Source: Nitrospirota bacterium (GTDB lineage Bacteria; Nitrospirota; Thermodesulfovibrionia; Thermodesulfovibrionales; UBA6898). Taken from it: a DNA stretch of 46,448 nucleotides. The notes under the pieces are model-generated. The model had not been told where the DNA came from. It ran no database searches and worked only from the letters and a program-made list of their open reading frames with translations. The stretch covers positions 1-46,448 of the forward strand of contig JAJXTV010000030.1 in NCBI GenBank assembly GCA_021783515.1, read 5' to 3'. This document shows positions 17,533-25,287 of this stretch, piece by piece (positions within the stretch are counted from its first letter, which is position 1; each line of letters starts with the position of its first letter). The position numbers were made by a program, and so were the translations under genes.

Positions 17533-19574
17533 CTCAGAAACACCAGAAGCACGATGATCGTGACGAACGAATAGATGAGATAGGCCTGGATGCGGCCCTG
17601 CTGCAGACGGCCCACCTTCCGCGCCCCCCAGAAACTCGCCCTGATCACCGGTTTGTAGAGCCATCCCCAGACGCGGTCCCGGACATGCAGCGAATAATAC
17701 AGCCTCGCCGGAAATGCACGGTGCGCAGTGCGGCGGCTTATCCTCACCCTTTCCTTGACGTTGAAGAGAAACCCGAATATCCGCCGTATCGGCATCGCAA
17801 AGGAAGTGGCGTTATACTGCATCCGCCGGTCTATCTTCTCGAACCCGCAGTCCCAGATCGGGACCCTCCGGATCGTACCCGGCCGGACGTGCAGCAGCAG
17901 ATACGCGGCGATCACGATCGCAAGGATGCCGAAGAAAACGATGGGCCCGGAGTAAGACGCGCGCTCATAGGCAACCGGCGTGAGCCACATCCAGCCGAAG
18001 GCGCCGGCCGATGTGCCGAGGCTAGTGCCGATCAGCTGCTGGGGGACCGCGTCCATCCAGCCTATCGCGAGGGTCGGCAGGATGCCAAGCAGGAGGCACG
18101 CGGTCGCCGCCATGATCATGCCGACCCTCATCGGCCAGTCGGCCTCCTGCACCTTCGGCCTGTGGTGGCCCCTCCAGTGTCCGAGAAACGTCACGCCGAA
18201 GGCCTTCACAAAGCAGGCCGCGGCAAGCGCGCCGGTGAGGGCGAGCAGCGCGGCGCCCATTGGGATGAGAAGTTTCAGCAGCGGACTCGGCAGCGAGGGC
18301 GAGAGGAGAAACGCCTGGAAGGTGAGCCATTCCGAGACGAAACCGTTGAAAGGAGGCATGGCGGATATCGAAACGCAGCCGATCAGGAAGAGCGCGGCGG
18401 TCCAGGGCATCTGGTGGATGAGCCCCCCCATCTCTTCCATATTGCGCTCGTGCGTCGCATGGAGCACCGCCCCTGCCCCCATGAAGAGAAGGCCCTTGAA
18501 CATCGCGTGGTTCAGGACATGATAGATGCCGGTGGTAAGCGCCAGCGCGGCCAGAAGGGGCAGCTTGAAGGAGGTGAAAATCATCGCCAGCCCGACGCCG
18601 ATGAAAATGATTCCGATATTTTCTACCGAACTGTAAGCGAGAAGTCTCTTGAGGTCGTTCTGCATGAGGGCATAGAGTACGCCCATCACCGCCGACAGCA
18701 GCCCGAAGACCAGCACAATCGCGCCCCACCACCACGGGAAGACCCGGATGAGGTCGAAGGTGATGCGTATGACGCCATAGATTGCGGTCTTCAGCATCAC
18801 CCCGGACATCAGCGCCGATACGTTCGACGGCGCAACCGGATGGGCCTCGGGAAGCCAGACGTGGAGGGGAATAACGCCGGCCTTTGCGGCAAACCCGAAG
18901 AAGGCGAGGAGAAAGGCGGCGGTGGCCCCGCCTATGGGGAAACTGGCTGACCTCATCGCGTCGAAGGTGTATCCGTCAAAACTCCCGAAGCCGGAGGCGA
19001 GACCGGCGAGCACCCCGAAAGAAAGAAGGATCGCGATCGCGCCGACGTGGGCGACGACCATATAAAGAAAGGCTGCCCTCCGGTTCTCGATCCGCTCGTC
19101 CTCGAATATCACGAGGAAGTAGGAGGCCGCGGCCATCACCTCCCACGAGATGAGGAAGATCAGGGCGTCGTCCGAAAGCACCACCATATACATGCCCGCA
19201 AGGAAGAGGCAGTAAAAGACCGCAAGGCTCGTCACCGACCGCTTTCCAAGAAACCCCTTCACATAGCCGATCGAATAGACGGATACGAACAGCGACAGGA
19301 GACCGATCACGACGAGAAAGAATCCGGCGAGCGGGTCGAGCCTCAGATGAAACGGCAGATCGGGAAGCCCGATGAGCATGACGATTTTTTCGGCGTTCCC
19401 TCTGGAGACCGTCCACGCTCCGGCGACAACGGCAAGGAGCGAGGCGGCTGCGGTCAGGCCGAAACAGCACGCGATCAGAAGTCTCTGGCGGCGCGAAAAG
19501 AGCGGCGTCAGTAACGCAGCGACCAATAATGCGATGACGGAAAGAGAGGCGAATTCGATCGGACCAGGGTTCAT
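17529..19574 (-). CDS. hyfB: Hydrogenase-4-like large antiporter subunit (HyfB/NuoL type)
   Basis: The 681-residue protein is the first gene of the operon. It has the antiporter core, with Glu145 (LISWEVMAAASYF), Lys231 (FAAKAGVIPLHVWLPEAHP) and Lys262 (SGVMLKTAIYG), and a long C-terminal extension with further helices, as in HyfB/NuoL. All the main charged channel residues are present, so this arm looks competent for ion transport. No gene for a ferredoxin-like NuoI/HyfH or HyfA subunit is in the operon, and none is next to it. The leader from the predicted promoter at 19741-19769 is about 160 bases. Confidence 0.92.
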   Translation of the reverse strand: MNPGPIEFASLSVIALLVAALLTPLFSRRQRLLIACCFGLTAAASLLAVVAGAWTVSRGNAEKIVMLIGLPDLPFHLRLDPLAGFFLVVIGLLSLFVSVYSIGYVKGFLGKRSVTSLAVFYCLFLAGMYMVVLSDDALIFLISWEVMAAASYFLVIFEDERIENRRAAFLYMVVAHVGAIAILLSFGVLAGLASGFGSFDGYTFDAMRSASFPIGGATAAFLLAFFGFAAKAGVIPLHVWLPEAHPVAPSNVSALMSGVMLKTAIYGVIRITFDLIRVFPWWWGAIVLVFGLLSAVMGVLYALMQNDLKRLLAYSSVENIGIIFIGVGLAMIFTSFKLPLLAALALTTGIYHVLNHAMFKGLLFMGAGAVLHATHERNMEEMGGLIHQMPWTAALFLIGCVSISAMPPFNGFVSEWLTFQAFLLSPSLPSPLLKLLIPMGAALLALTGALAAACFVKAFGVTFLGHWRGHHRPKVQEADWPMRVGMIMAATACLLLGILPTLAIGWMDAVPQQLIGTSLGTSAGAFGWMWLTPVAYERASYSGPIVFFGILAIVIAAYLLLHVRPGTIRRVPIWDCGFEKIDRRMQYNATSFAMPIRRIFGFLFNVKERVRISRRTAHRAFPARLYYSLHVRDRVWGWLYKPVIRASFWGARKVGRLQQGRIQAYLIYSFVTIIVLLVFLR

Positions 19575-19740
19575 TCGTATTGCCCGCTGCGTCTGCGGGT
19601 GGTAGGCCGGAACAGGTTATGGATCAGGCGTTTTCCCCGAACATATTGGGGGTCTGAGTCCTCCGCCCAATCCTTTTTCATCCTGTCTTTGTCCGTCTAT
19701 CTCTCTATAACAATGGCGAAATAATGTTTGAAACTCCATA

Positions 19741-19769
19741 GGTTAAATCAAATGTTTCCTGCTTGTCAA
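19741..19769 (-). promoter_or_regulatory. Predicted sigma-70 promoter of the hyf-like operon
   Basis: On the minus strand TTGACA (19764-19769) is a perfect -35 box, followed after 17 bases by TTAACC (19741-19746), a weak -10 box. Transcription would begin near 19734 and give a leader of about 160 bases that can form an ATTGGG/CCCAAT stem. The rest of the 404-base gap 19575-19978 contains no gene that I can see. Confidence 0.5.
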
Positions 19770-19773
19770 GGGA

Positions 19774-19803
19774 TATCGGGGCTTCTGTTATATCGGGGCT
19801 TCT
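19774..19803. repeat. Direct repeat next to the hyf-like promoter
   Basis: The 13-mer TATCGGGGCTTCT occurs at 19774-19786 and again at 19791-19803, a period of 17. It lies immediately upstream of the -35 box on the minus strand, where an activator would bind. Confidence 0.6.
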
Positions 19804-19978
19804 AAACTGCCCCGTTCGTCGCGGCGCGGGCCACGAGAACCCCCGCGCCCACCTTTGCCATGAAATATTGTACCAGCATTACCCCCATCTTTTTTTCATC
19901 TTTGCTCTCTATGCGTTTTTCCCGTATCATAATGGTGAGCGGTTGCAGAACATTCCCTGATCGATAAAGGAGGCTTTT

Positions 19979-20869
19979 ATGAGACTCGTAACGAGAGGCG
20001 ACCTTGACGGAGTGACATCTGCCGTTCTTCTGTCAGAAATGGAGAAGGTTGATTCGATCGAGTTGATCCATCCCCAGGACATCACCAACAAGAGGTTCGA
20101 GATCACCGGAAGCGACATAATGGCGAATCTCCCCTATCATCCGAATTGCGGGATGTGGTTCGACCATCATGAGCTTACGGAAAGCAACGAAAAGCCTCCT
20201 GCCTCATATAAGGGAAGGCATGCAATCGCCCCGAGCGTCGCCCGCGTAATCTACGAGTATTACGGCCCTGAGAAACTCGGTAAATACGGGCAGCTCGTAA
20301 AAGAGACCGACAGACTCGATTCGGCCCAGCTCAACATCGACGATGTGACTGACCCTCAGGGCGTCATTCTCCTGGGATTCACGATCGACGGACGGACGGG
20401 AATAGGCAGCTTCAAGGGCTATTTCAATAATCTTGTCGACTGGCTCAGGACGATGCCCGTGGACGAGGTGCTGAGGCAACCTGAGGTCGTCGAACGGACG
20501 CGCCGCATGAAAGAGGCCAATGCCGAATTCCTTTCGCATCTGACGACGCACTCAAAAAAGGACGGCAACGTAGTGATCACCGACTTTCGGTCCCTGGAAA
20601 GAATCCCGGTCGGAAACAGGTTCCTCATCTACACCGTCTTCCCCGGGGTTAACGTCTCGGTCCGTCTTCAGTGGGGGCCTGAAAAAAAGTTCGTTGCAAC
20701 GACACTGGGGCATAACATCTTCAACAGAAGCTGCCAGACTGATATCGGACAGTTATGCAGTAAGTACGGAGGGGGAGGCCACAGGGGCGCAGGCGCCTGC
20801 GTCCTGGATCCGAAGAAAGCAGACAGCGAGGTGAAAGAGATTGTGGAGGCCCTGAAGAAAAACGGGTAG
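19979..20869 (+). CDS. DHH-family phosphoesterase
   Basis: The 296-residue protein has the DHH phosphoesterase signature: RGDLDGV (Asp8, Asp10), WFDHHEL (Asp62-His63-His64) and KETDRLDSA as metal ligands. A C-terminal DHHA1 domain ends in GGGGHRGAG. Relatives cleave short oligonucleotides, cyclic-dinucleotide products or polyphosphate; the sequence alone does not say which. The ATG has a strong AAAGGAGG site. It is a single gene, divergent from the hyf-like operon, and ends 18 bp from the convergent dinB. Confidence 0.9.
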   Translation: MRLVTRGDLDGVTSAVLLSEMEKVDSIELIHPQDITNKRFEITGSDIMANLPYHPNCGMWFDHHELTESNEKPPASYKGRHAIAPSVARVIYEYYGPEKLGKYGQLVKETDRLDSAQLNIDDVTDPQGVILLGFTIDGRTGIGSFKGYFNNLVDWLRTMPVDEVLRQPEVVERTRRMKEANAEFLSHLTTHSKKDGNVVITDFRSLERIPVGNRFLIYTVFPGVNVSVRLQWGPEKKFVATTLGHNIFNRSCQTDIGQLCSKYGGGGHRGAGACVLDPKKADSEVKEIVEALKKNG

Positions 20870-20887
20870 GAGGCATGGCCTGCGCCC

Positions 20888-22201
20888 CTACACCTTCACC
20901 TTCAACACCGGCAGGCCGAGCCTCTGCCTTTTGTTCTCGCCTTTGAAAAGATCGGTCTTCCTCTGAGGGGCGTCGCCCCTTTCTCCTTCGTGCTGGGTCT
21001 GGAGCTTCGTCGGAAGGCTCGATGCGTGGTGGACCGCGTATTTTCCGAACTTCTCCGACACCTGATCCACTGCACGGTAGATCTTCGAGAACTTCTCTAT
21101 CTTCGCGGTATTGTCGAAGAGGGTATACTGGACCGTCGTCTCCGGCACCAGCCCGGATAAGACGACACCCGTCTGGCGATACCGGTCGCCGGCGCGGTAG
21201 ATCCGTTTAAAACCTTCCCTCAGCGGTCCGAAGAGATCGACGGGGTATGCGGTCGGCCTGTCCAATTTCATCTCCAGGCCGGCGTCCCTGAACTCCTGCG
21301 TGCGGAGAAAGAGGATCAGTCTCGTCGCCGAGAGCTTATAGCGCCGCGCCTTGATGCAGGCGTTTTCGAGGTTCTTCGAAAGCTGGGCAAAGACGAAGGT
21401 CTCGTCACCGGACGGGGGGGTAAAGGTCTTCGTCTTACTGATCGACTGATAACTGCTCTTCGATTCGGCCACAACCGGATAGACCGATCGTCCGTTAAGC
21501 TCATGCCAGATCTCCCGGTAGGGCTTCGAGAGATGCTTCTGGATGGACTGCTCGTCCTTCCTCGCAAACTGAAGGGCGGTGGCAATGCCGAACTTCCCCA
21601 GAAAGGCGGCGGTGTTCGGCCCGATCCCCCAGACCTTCTCGACCGGGAGTTTTTCGAGATACAGGTGGATGTCCCTGCCCGGTATTATCGTAAGCCCGTG
21701 CGGCTTGTTATGCTTCGAGCCGATCTTAGCCAGGACCTTCGAGAGGCTGACGCCGACCGATACCGTGATCCCCAGCTCCCTTTCGACCGTCTCCTGCATC
21801 TTCTTCGCGATCTCGCCGTAGGGGCCGTGAAAGCTTCTTCTGAGGCCGGTCAGATCGACAAACGCCTCGTCGATCGAATACTCCTCAACATCCGGCGAGA
21901 ACCGCCTGAGGATCTCGAACATCCGGACCGAAAAGAGGCTGTAGGTCTCGTAGTCGGAAGGGACGATCACGGCGTCGGGGCATATCTTCTTTACGTCGTG
22001 CAGGCTCACGCCCCTCGTGATCCCCTTTGCCTTTGCCTCGTAGCTTGCAGCGGCGACGATCCCCCGCTCCTTGCCGGTGATCACCGGCCGCCCCCTGAGT
22101 TCCGGATGCACCGCCTGCTCGCAGGAGGCGAAAAAGGCGTCGGCGTCCAGATGGAGGATCGCCCTGGGCCAGGAACGGATGGTTATGGGTGGGGTGGTCA
22201 T
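20888..22201 (-). CDS. dinB: Y-family translesion DNA polymerase (Pol IV-like)
   Basis: The 437-residue polymerase has the Y-family catalytic residues: Asp19/Asp21 in LHLDADAFF and Asp111/Glu112 in YSIDEAF. It also has the SVGVSLSKVLAKIGSKHNKP segment and the helix-hairpin-helix LPVEKVWGIG. A sliding-clamp motif is visible at 358-363 (QYTLFD), followed by a UmuC/Dpo4-like tail. Such enzymes copy past damaged bases and are commonly SOS-induced. The ATG overlaps the stop of the upstream transposase gene as ATGA, so it may be translationally coupled to it. The nearest SOS operator is at lexA, about 3 kb upstream on the same strand. Confidence 0.95.
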   Translation of the reverse strand: MTTPPITIRSWPRAILHLDADAFFASCEQAVHPELRGRPVITGKERGIVAAASYEAKAKGITRGVSLHDVKKICPDAVIVPSDYETYSLFSVRMFEILRRFSPDVEEYSIDEAFVDLTGLRRSFHGPYGEIAKKMQETVERELGITVSVGVSLSKVLAKIGSKHNKPHGLTIIPGRDIHLYLEKLPVEKVWGIGPNTAAFLGKFGIATALQFARKDEQSIQKHLSKPYREIWHELNGRSVYPVVAESKSSYQSISKTKTFTPPSGDETFVFAQLSKNLENACIKARRYKLSATRLILFLRTQEFRDAGLEMKLDRPTAYPVDLFGPLREGFKRIYRAGDRYRQTGVVLSGLVPETTVQYTLFDNTAKIEKFSKIYRAVDQVSEKFGKYAVHHASSLPTKLQTQHEGERGDAPQRKTDLFKGENKRQRLGLPVLKVKV

Positions 22202-22842
22202 GGGGTGTTGGTAGGGGCGATTCGCGAATCGCCCCTACAATGCGAATCGCCCCTACAATGCGAATCGCCCCTACAATGCGAATCGCCCCTACAATGCGAA
22301 TCGCCCCTACCGTGGATGATATTTCTGGGATTGTTTTCGTCTTCGGACCATTTCGCCGGGTTGTCGACGATGTATTGCCGGATGCGGCTAATTTCTTCTT
22401 CATTGCGTATGACGTGTTCGTAATAATTCCGCTGCCAGACAGGATATCCCGGGGTGTTGCGGATTTGGTTGATCTGTTTTGATGATACGGTCTTAAACGC
22501 CCCGATTAAACGTCCTAATGATTTTCGTTTCATCGTTTCCGTAGGGGCGGTTCGCGAACCGCCCCTACAATCGCCATTAATAATCAATATTCCATGCAGA
22601 TGATTTGGCATTACAACCCATTCATCAATATCAACATATCCATATTGCCGGGATAACCATTCCCACGAATCCCCTGCAATATGACCACGTTCATTCAACC
22701 GTATTTCCCCATCGACGATATCCCCGAACAGGCATTCCCTGTCCTTTGCGCATATTGTTACAAAATATGCGCCGGCCTCTGAATAATCGTATCCCTTCAG
22801 GCGGATCGAACGGCGGTGATGTATATCAGGCTCATGTTTCAT
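22198..22842 (-). CDS. REP-associated tyrosine transposase (RAYT, Y1 family)
   Basis: The 214-residue protein has the HUH single-strand nuclease motif MPNHLHGIL and the catalytic Tyr region WQRNYYEHVIRNEEE, as in IS200/REP-associated transposases that nick REP hairpins. Two of its own segments are encoded by REP palindromes. One is a mid-protein CRGGSRTAP segment (22541-22568). The other is a C-terminal array of four RGDSHC repeats plus a final RGDSRIAP, from an 18-bp tandem repeat (22224-22313). The REPs stay in frame, so the ORF is uninterrupted. The ATG at 22842 starts just inside a further REP-like element. The stop overlaps the dinB start. Confidence 0.9.
   Translation of the reverse strand: MKHEPDIHHRRSIRLKGYDYSEAGAYFVTICAKDRECLFGDIVDGEIRLNERGHIAGDSWEWLSRQYGYVDIDEWVVMPNHLHGILIINGDCRGGSRTAPTETMKRKSLGRLIGAFKTVSSKQINQIRNTPGYPVWQRNYYEHVIRNEEEISRIRQYIVDNPAKWSEDENNPRNIIHGRGDSHCRGDSHCRGDSHCRGDSHCRGDSRIAPTNTP
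22211..22313. repeat. REP palindrome with five 18-bp tandem half-sites
   Basis: A perfect 28-bp palindrome at 22211-22238 (GTAGGGGCGATTCG and its complement) runs into five copies of the 18-mer GCGAATCGCCCCTACAAT, starting at 22224, 22242, 22260, 22278 and 22296. The last copy ends in CCGT. The copies keep the reading frame of the transposase gene. Confidence 0.95.
22541..22568. repeat. REP palindrome inside the transposase gene
   Basis: A perfect 28-bp palindrome (GTAGGGGCGGTTCG plus complement). It differs from the copy at 22211 by a paired A-to-G / T-to-C change that keeps the hairpin intact. Confidence 0.95.
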
Positions 22843-22853
22843 GCGCGTATTTT

Positions 22854-22880
22854 GTAGGGGCGTGATTTATCGCGCCCTGT
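22854..22880. repeat. Imperfect REP-like element upstream of the transposase
   Basis: GTAGGGGCG (22854-22862), a short AT-rich loop, then CGCGCCCTG (22871-22879). It has the same GTAGGGGCG head as the two perfect copies, with an imperfect stem. Confidence 0.7.
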
Positions 22881-22905
22881 TTTTGTGCCATTTATTCCAA
22901 AAAAT

Positions 22906-23502
22906 TCACTTTTGATTTACAGTTAGAAAATTTATTAACTCAACACATGTACAAAAAAGTGCTTCTTCAATAATAAGATGTGCAGGCCAAAAATGAGTCT
23001 GTCTATCGAACCATTCAATCTCTTCATTGGTAAGAGACGTTGATTTTTTTCCTGAGCCGTCTCTCTTGCAATGGTATCTATTAATCGGATCAATAAAAAT
23101 TCTTTCATCTGACCTGTAACGTTCGCCGCTTCCATCAAGCACTGTAAAACAAAATCTGCGTTTATCTCCTTTGATGTAAGCAGTATGAATGGCAAGATCC
23201 CGTGTTTTCTTGAGGACTTTTATAAGAACATCCTTTTCTAAGTTTTGAGAAACTTGACTACTCTGCCAAATTTTATCCAATTGCAACTTTCTTAGATCGT
23301 ATGCCAAAACATCGAATATTGACTTAAACTCAGATAGCGCACTTCGAAAATGCCATGTTGCTTTTGAGAACTCCAGCGAAGAACAAAATTGTTCTATTAA
23401 ATTGTGGTGATAAAATATACTCTTAGTCCTATCATAAACGTACGGTAGTATTTCAATTTTCCCGTAGTCTAAATCTCCGCCAATAACTTCAATATCTTTC
23501 AT
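22906..23502 (-). CDS. Hypothetical protein, AT-rich orphan
   Basis: I do not recognise this 198-residue protein. It appears soluble, with no signal peptide or clear membrane helix, and is largely helical. The middle part (KDVLIKVLKKTRDLAIHTAYIKGD) is basic. A possibly exposed segment YHCKRDGSGKKSTSLTNEE separates it from a hydrophobic C-terminus. Its base composition is clearly more AT-rich than its neighbours, which suggests recent acquisition. It lies 12 bp downstream of vapC in the same direction, so it could be expressed with the toxin-antitoxin pair. Confidence 0.65.
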   Translation of the reverse strand: MKDIEVIGGDLDYGKIEILPYVYDRTKSIFYHHNLIEQFCSSLEFSKATWHFRSALSEFKSIFDVLAYDLRKLQLDKIWQSSQVSQNLEKDVLIKVLKKTRDLAIHTAYIKGDKRRFCFTVLDGSGERYRSDERIFIDPINRYHCKRDGSGKKSTSLTNEEIEWFDRQTHFWPAHLIIEEALFCTCVELINFLTVNQK

Positions 23503-23514
23503 TATCCCTGCTCC

Positions 23515-23922
23515 TCAGGGCTCCTCCCGCCTGACCCCTTCCACCTTATCGAAGTCCTCATCGTAAGAATAAATCGCGTTCATCCTGTGATATCTCATGG
23601 ATACCGCATTATAGGCATCAATGTAGTCTATGTTATGCCTGCCGCAAAGGACGAGGGCGTCGGTAATAATATCCCTGTCGGGGATGTAAATACCCTCGGT
23701 AGCGACTATAACCGATATCTTTTCAATCACATCGGCTTTTGGTACTTTGTAATATGAAAGGAGCGTCCATACCAGCTCGGCAACAACCATGCCGGAGGTC
23801 TCAAGGGAAACTTTTCCCTCAACCGCTTTTTTGAAAAGCTCCCTGCATCGTTCGTATTTTGCAGGATCGTCCTTCGTAAGGTATCGCAGAAATATATTTG
23901 TATCTACAAACTTCCTGGACAT
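23515..23922 (-). CDS. vapC: VapC-type PIN-domain toxin
   Basis: The 135-residue PIN-domain protein starts with FVDTNIFLRYLTKDD, which carries the first acidic metal ligand. It has a conserved Glu in VVAELVWTLLSYY and the later acidic pair in NIDYIDAYNA. VapC toxins are Mg-dependent RNases that cut tRNA or rRNA when free of antitoxin. It sits 3 bp after the AbrB-type antitoxin gene, the classic antitoxin-first order. Confidence 0.9.
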   Translation of the reverse strand: MSRKFVDTNIFLRYLTKDDPAKYERCRELFKKAVEGKVSLETSGMVVAELVWTLLSYYKVPKADVIEKISVIVATEGIYIPDRDIITDALVLCGRHNIDYIDAYNAVSMRYHRMNAIYSYDEDFDKVEGVRREEP

Positions 23923-23925
23923 CGC

Positions 23926-24180
23926 TTATTTCCTGGCGGCCTTCTTCCCAATGTGTTTCTTTACCTCTTCCCTGATCCTGCGAAAATCGGAGGGATGGTC
24001 GGCAGAGGGCACCTTTACCGTGCCGCCGATATCCAGGATATCTCCTTTTAGCGGCTTTATCACCGCATGATCATCCTCTAGGACTATTGCGACTTTTTGC
24101 TCCGGCTTCAGGTCCAGCGCCTTGCGTATCTCCTTCGGTATCGTCATCTGTCCTTTTGAGCTAAGTACGGCAATTGGCAT
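23926..24180 (-). CDS. vapB: VapB-type antitoxin (SpoVT-AbrB fold)
   Basis: The 84-residue protein begins MPIAVLSSKGQMTIPKEIR, the swapped-hairpin AbrB DNA-binding fold, and ends in a basic tail that would wrap the toxin. The start is the ATG at 24180: GGAGGA lies five bases upstream, and the longer alternative from 24192 would need a TTG inside that ribosome site. It should bind VapC and its own promoter. Confidence 0.9.
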   Translation of the reverse strand: MPIAVLSSKGQMTIPKEIRKALDLKPEQKVAIVLEDDHAVIKPLKGDILDIGGTVKVPSADHPSDFRRIREEVKKHIGKKAARK

Positions 24181-24275
24181 TTTGTCCTCCAATATATATA
24201 TTTTCCTACATTATACTATATTTCTTACGGTGGAGGACCTGCACATGCCATACCCCTATAGGGGCTACAATATTT

Positions 24276-24297
24276 GCAGGGGCAGGACCGCCCCTGC
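24276..24297. repeat. GC-rich inverted repeat (REP-like)
   Basis: GCAGGGGC and GCCCCTGC form a perfect 8-bp stem around a six-base loop. It lies between the small ORF and vapB and resembles REP elements, but with a different head from the transposase-linked ones. It could act as a weak terminator, but no T-run follows on either strand. Confidence 0.6.
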
Positions 24298-24302
24298 GGC
24301 CG

Positions 24303-24482
24303 TCACCGAGATCGGCCCTCAATCATCTTCTGAAGCTCGTATGCGGTGATATGGGCCTTGATCACCGTAAGGCTCGTCTGCCGGTATCCGCGGAAAAGGC
24401 CCCTTAGGCCGTACGCTGCACTGCCTGCGACGACCAGGTAGAAAAGCCCTTCCAGAAACTTCATCATAAATCCGTCAACCAT
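24303..24482 (-). CDS. Small protein (59 aa) downstream of lexA
   Basis: The ATG at 24482 has a near-ideal AAGGAGG nine bases upstream and opens a 59-codon frame ending in TGA at 24303. The peptide begins MVDGFMMKFLEGLFYLVVAG, with one membrane or amphipathic segment at about 8-30, followed by a basic stretch (RGLFRGYRQTSL) and a helical tail. It lies 33 bp after lexA in the same direction, so it is probably on the lexA transcript. No known family comes to mind. A small membrane-associated SOS protein is possible by analogy with SulA/TisB/YneA-like damage-inducible small proteins, but that is inference. Confidence 0.6.
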   Translation of the reverse strand: MVDGFMMKFLEGLFYLVVAGSAAYGLRGLFRGYRQTSLTVIKAHITAYELQKMIEGRSR

Positions 24483-24515
24483 TGTATTGTTCCTCCTTGT
24501 GATTTATCGTTCTCC

Positions 24516-25106
24516 TCATCTGTATTTCCTCACCACCGCCGTCACCACCCCGGCGATCTTGAGCTCGTTTTTCGGCCTGATCGGCTGATATTTGGGATTT
24601 GCCGGCAGGAGCGTCACGCTCTCGCCCCTCTTTCTGAGGTACTTCATCGTCCATGCCCCGTCGACCTCGGCGATCACGATGTCGCCGCTCTTGGGCGTCT
24701 GGCCCTTGTCGACGAGCACCATGTCGCCGGGAAGGATCCCGGCCCCCGACATCGAATCTCCGGAGACCTTCAGGAGAAAGGTCGCCTCCGGGTTCTGGAT
24801 GAGGAGGTTGTCGAGCGAAAGGGTGTCGACCAACTCCTCCTCGGCCGGGCTCGGGAAGCCCGCCTCCACCGTCCCGAGGATTTTCACCGGAGAGGCGATC
24901 GAACCCGGGATAAGCCTCCCCTTGGCGTCCTTTTCAAGGACCTTGAGTTCCGCAAGCTTATTGACAAGCTTGAAGACCGCGTTCTTCGACCGAAGCCCCG
25001 TCATCTCCCCGATCTCAGAGAAGCTCGGCATCCTGCCCTCACGGGAGTAGAATCCGGATATCTCCCGCGCCCTAGATCTGAGCCTTTCTGCCCGTGCCTC
25101 TTGCAT
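24516..25106 (-). CDS. lexA: LexA SOS repressor
   Basis: The 196-residue repressor has an N-terminal winged helix-turn-helix (FSEIGEMTGLRSKNAVFKLV), a self-cleavage site in TVEAGFPSP (Ala-Gly bond), and the Ser-Lys dyad in VSGDSMSG and AWTMKYLRK. RecA-stimulated cleavage would free SOS promoters. Its own promoter has a GAAC-N4-GTTC operator in the spacer, so it is autoregulated. The recognition sequence is of the Gram-positive/Cheo-box kind rather than the E. coli CTGT-N8-ACAG. The start codon falls almost exactly where transcription should begin, which predicts a leaderless mRNA. Confidence 0.97.
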   Translation of the reverse strand: MQEARAERLRSRAREISGFYSREGRMPSFSEIGEMTGLRSKNAVFKLVNKLAELKVLEKDAKGRLIPGSIASPVKILGTVEAGFPSPAEEELVDTLSLDNLLIQNPEATFLLKVSGDSMSGAGILPGDMVLVDKGQTPKSGDIVIAEVDGAWTMKYLRKRGESVTLLPANPKYQPIRPKNELKIAGVVTAVVRKYR

Positions 25107-25112
25107 GGTTTT

Positions 25113-25141
25113 ATTATAGGTGAACGATCGTTCACTGTCAA
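25113..25141 (-). promoter_or_regulatory. lexA promoter with LexA operator in the spacer
   Basis: On the minus strand, TTGACA (25136-25141) and TATAAT (25113-25118) are separated by exactly 17 bases, all consensus. The spacer contains the 14-bp palindrome TGAACGATCGTTCA at 25121-25134. Only six bases separate TATAAT from the lexA ATG. Confidence 0.9.
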
Positions 25142-25287
25142 GAGAACAACAGGGCGCAAATAGCGAACGGTGTCCCGAGAATAGCCTAAGGCCTTGATAT
25201 GAAACGCCACTTTTTGAATAAATCTATGCGTACAATGGATCAGGCCCGTGTCCGAAGGAGTGTGCGAAGGATTCAGGGGTGGTTGAA

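Noticed and set aside
22189-24310. Complete insertion sequence or CRISPR array
   Set aside because: The repeats are REP palindromes and short tandem half-sites. There are no terminal inverted repeats, target duplications, or spacers of uniform length.
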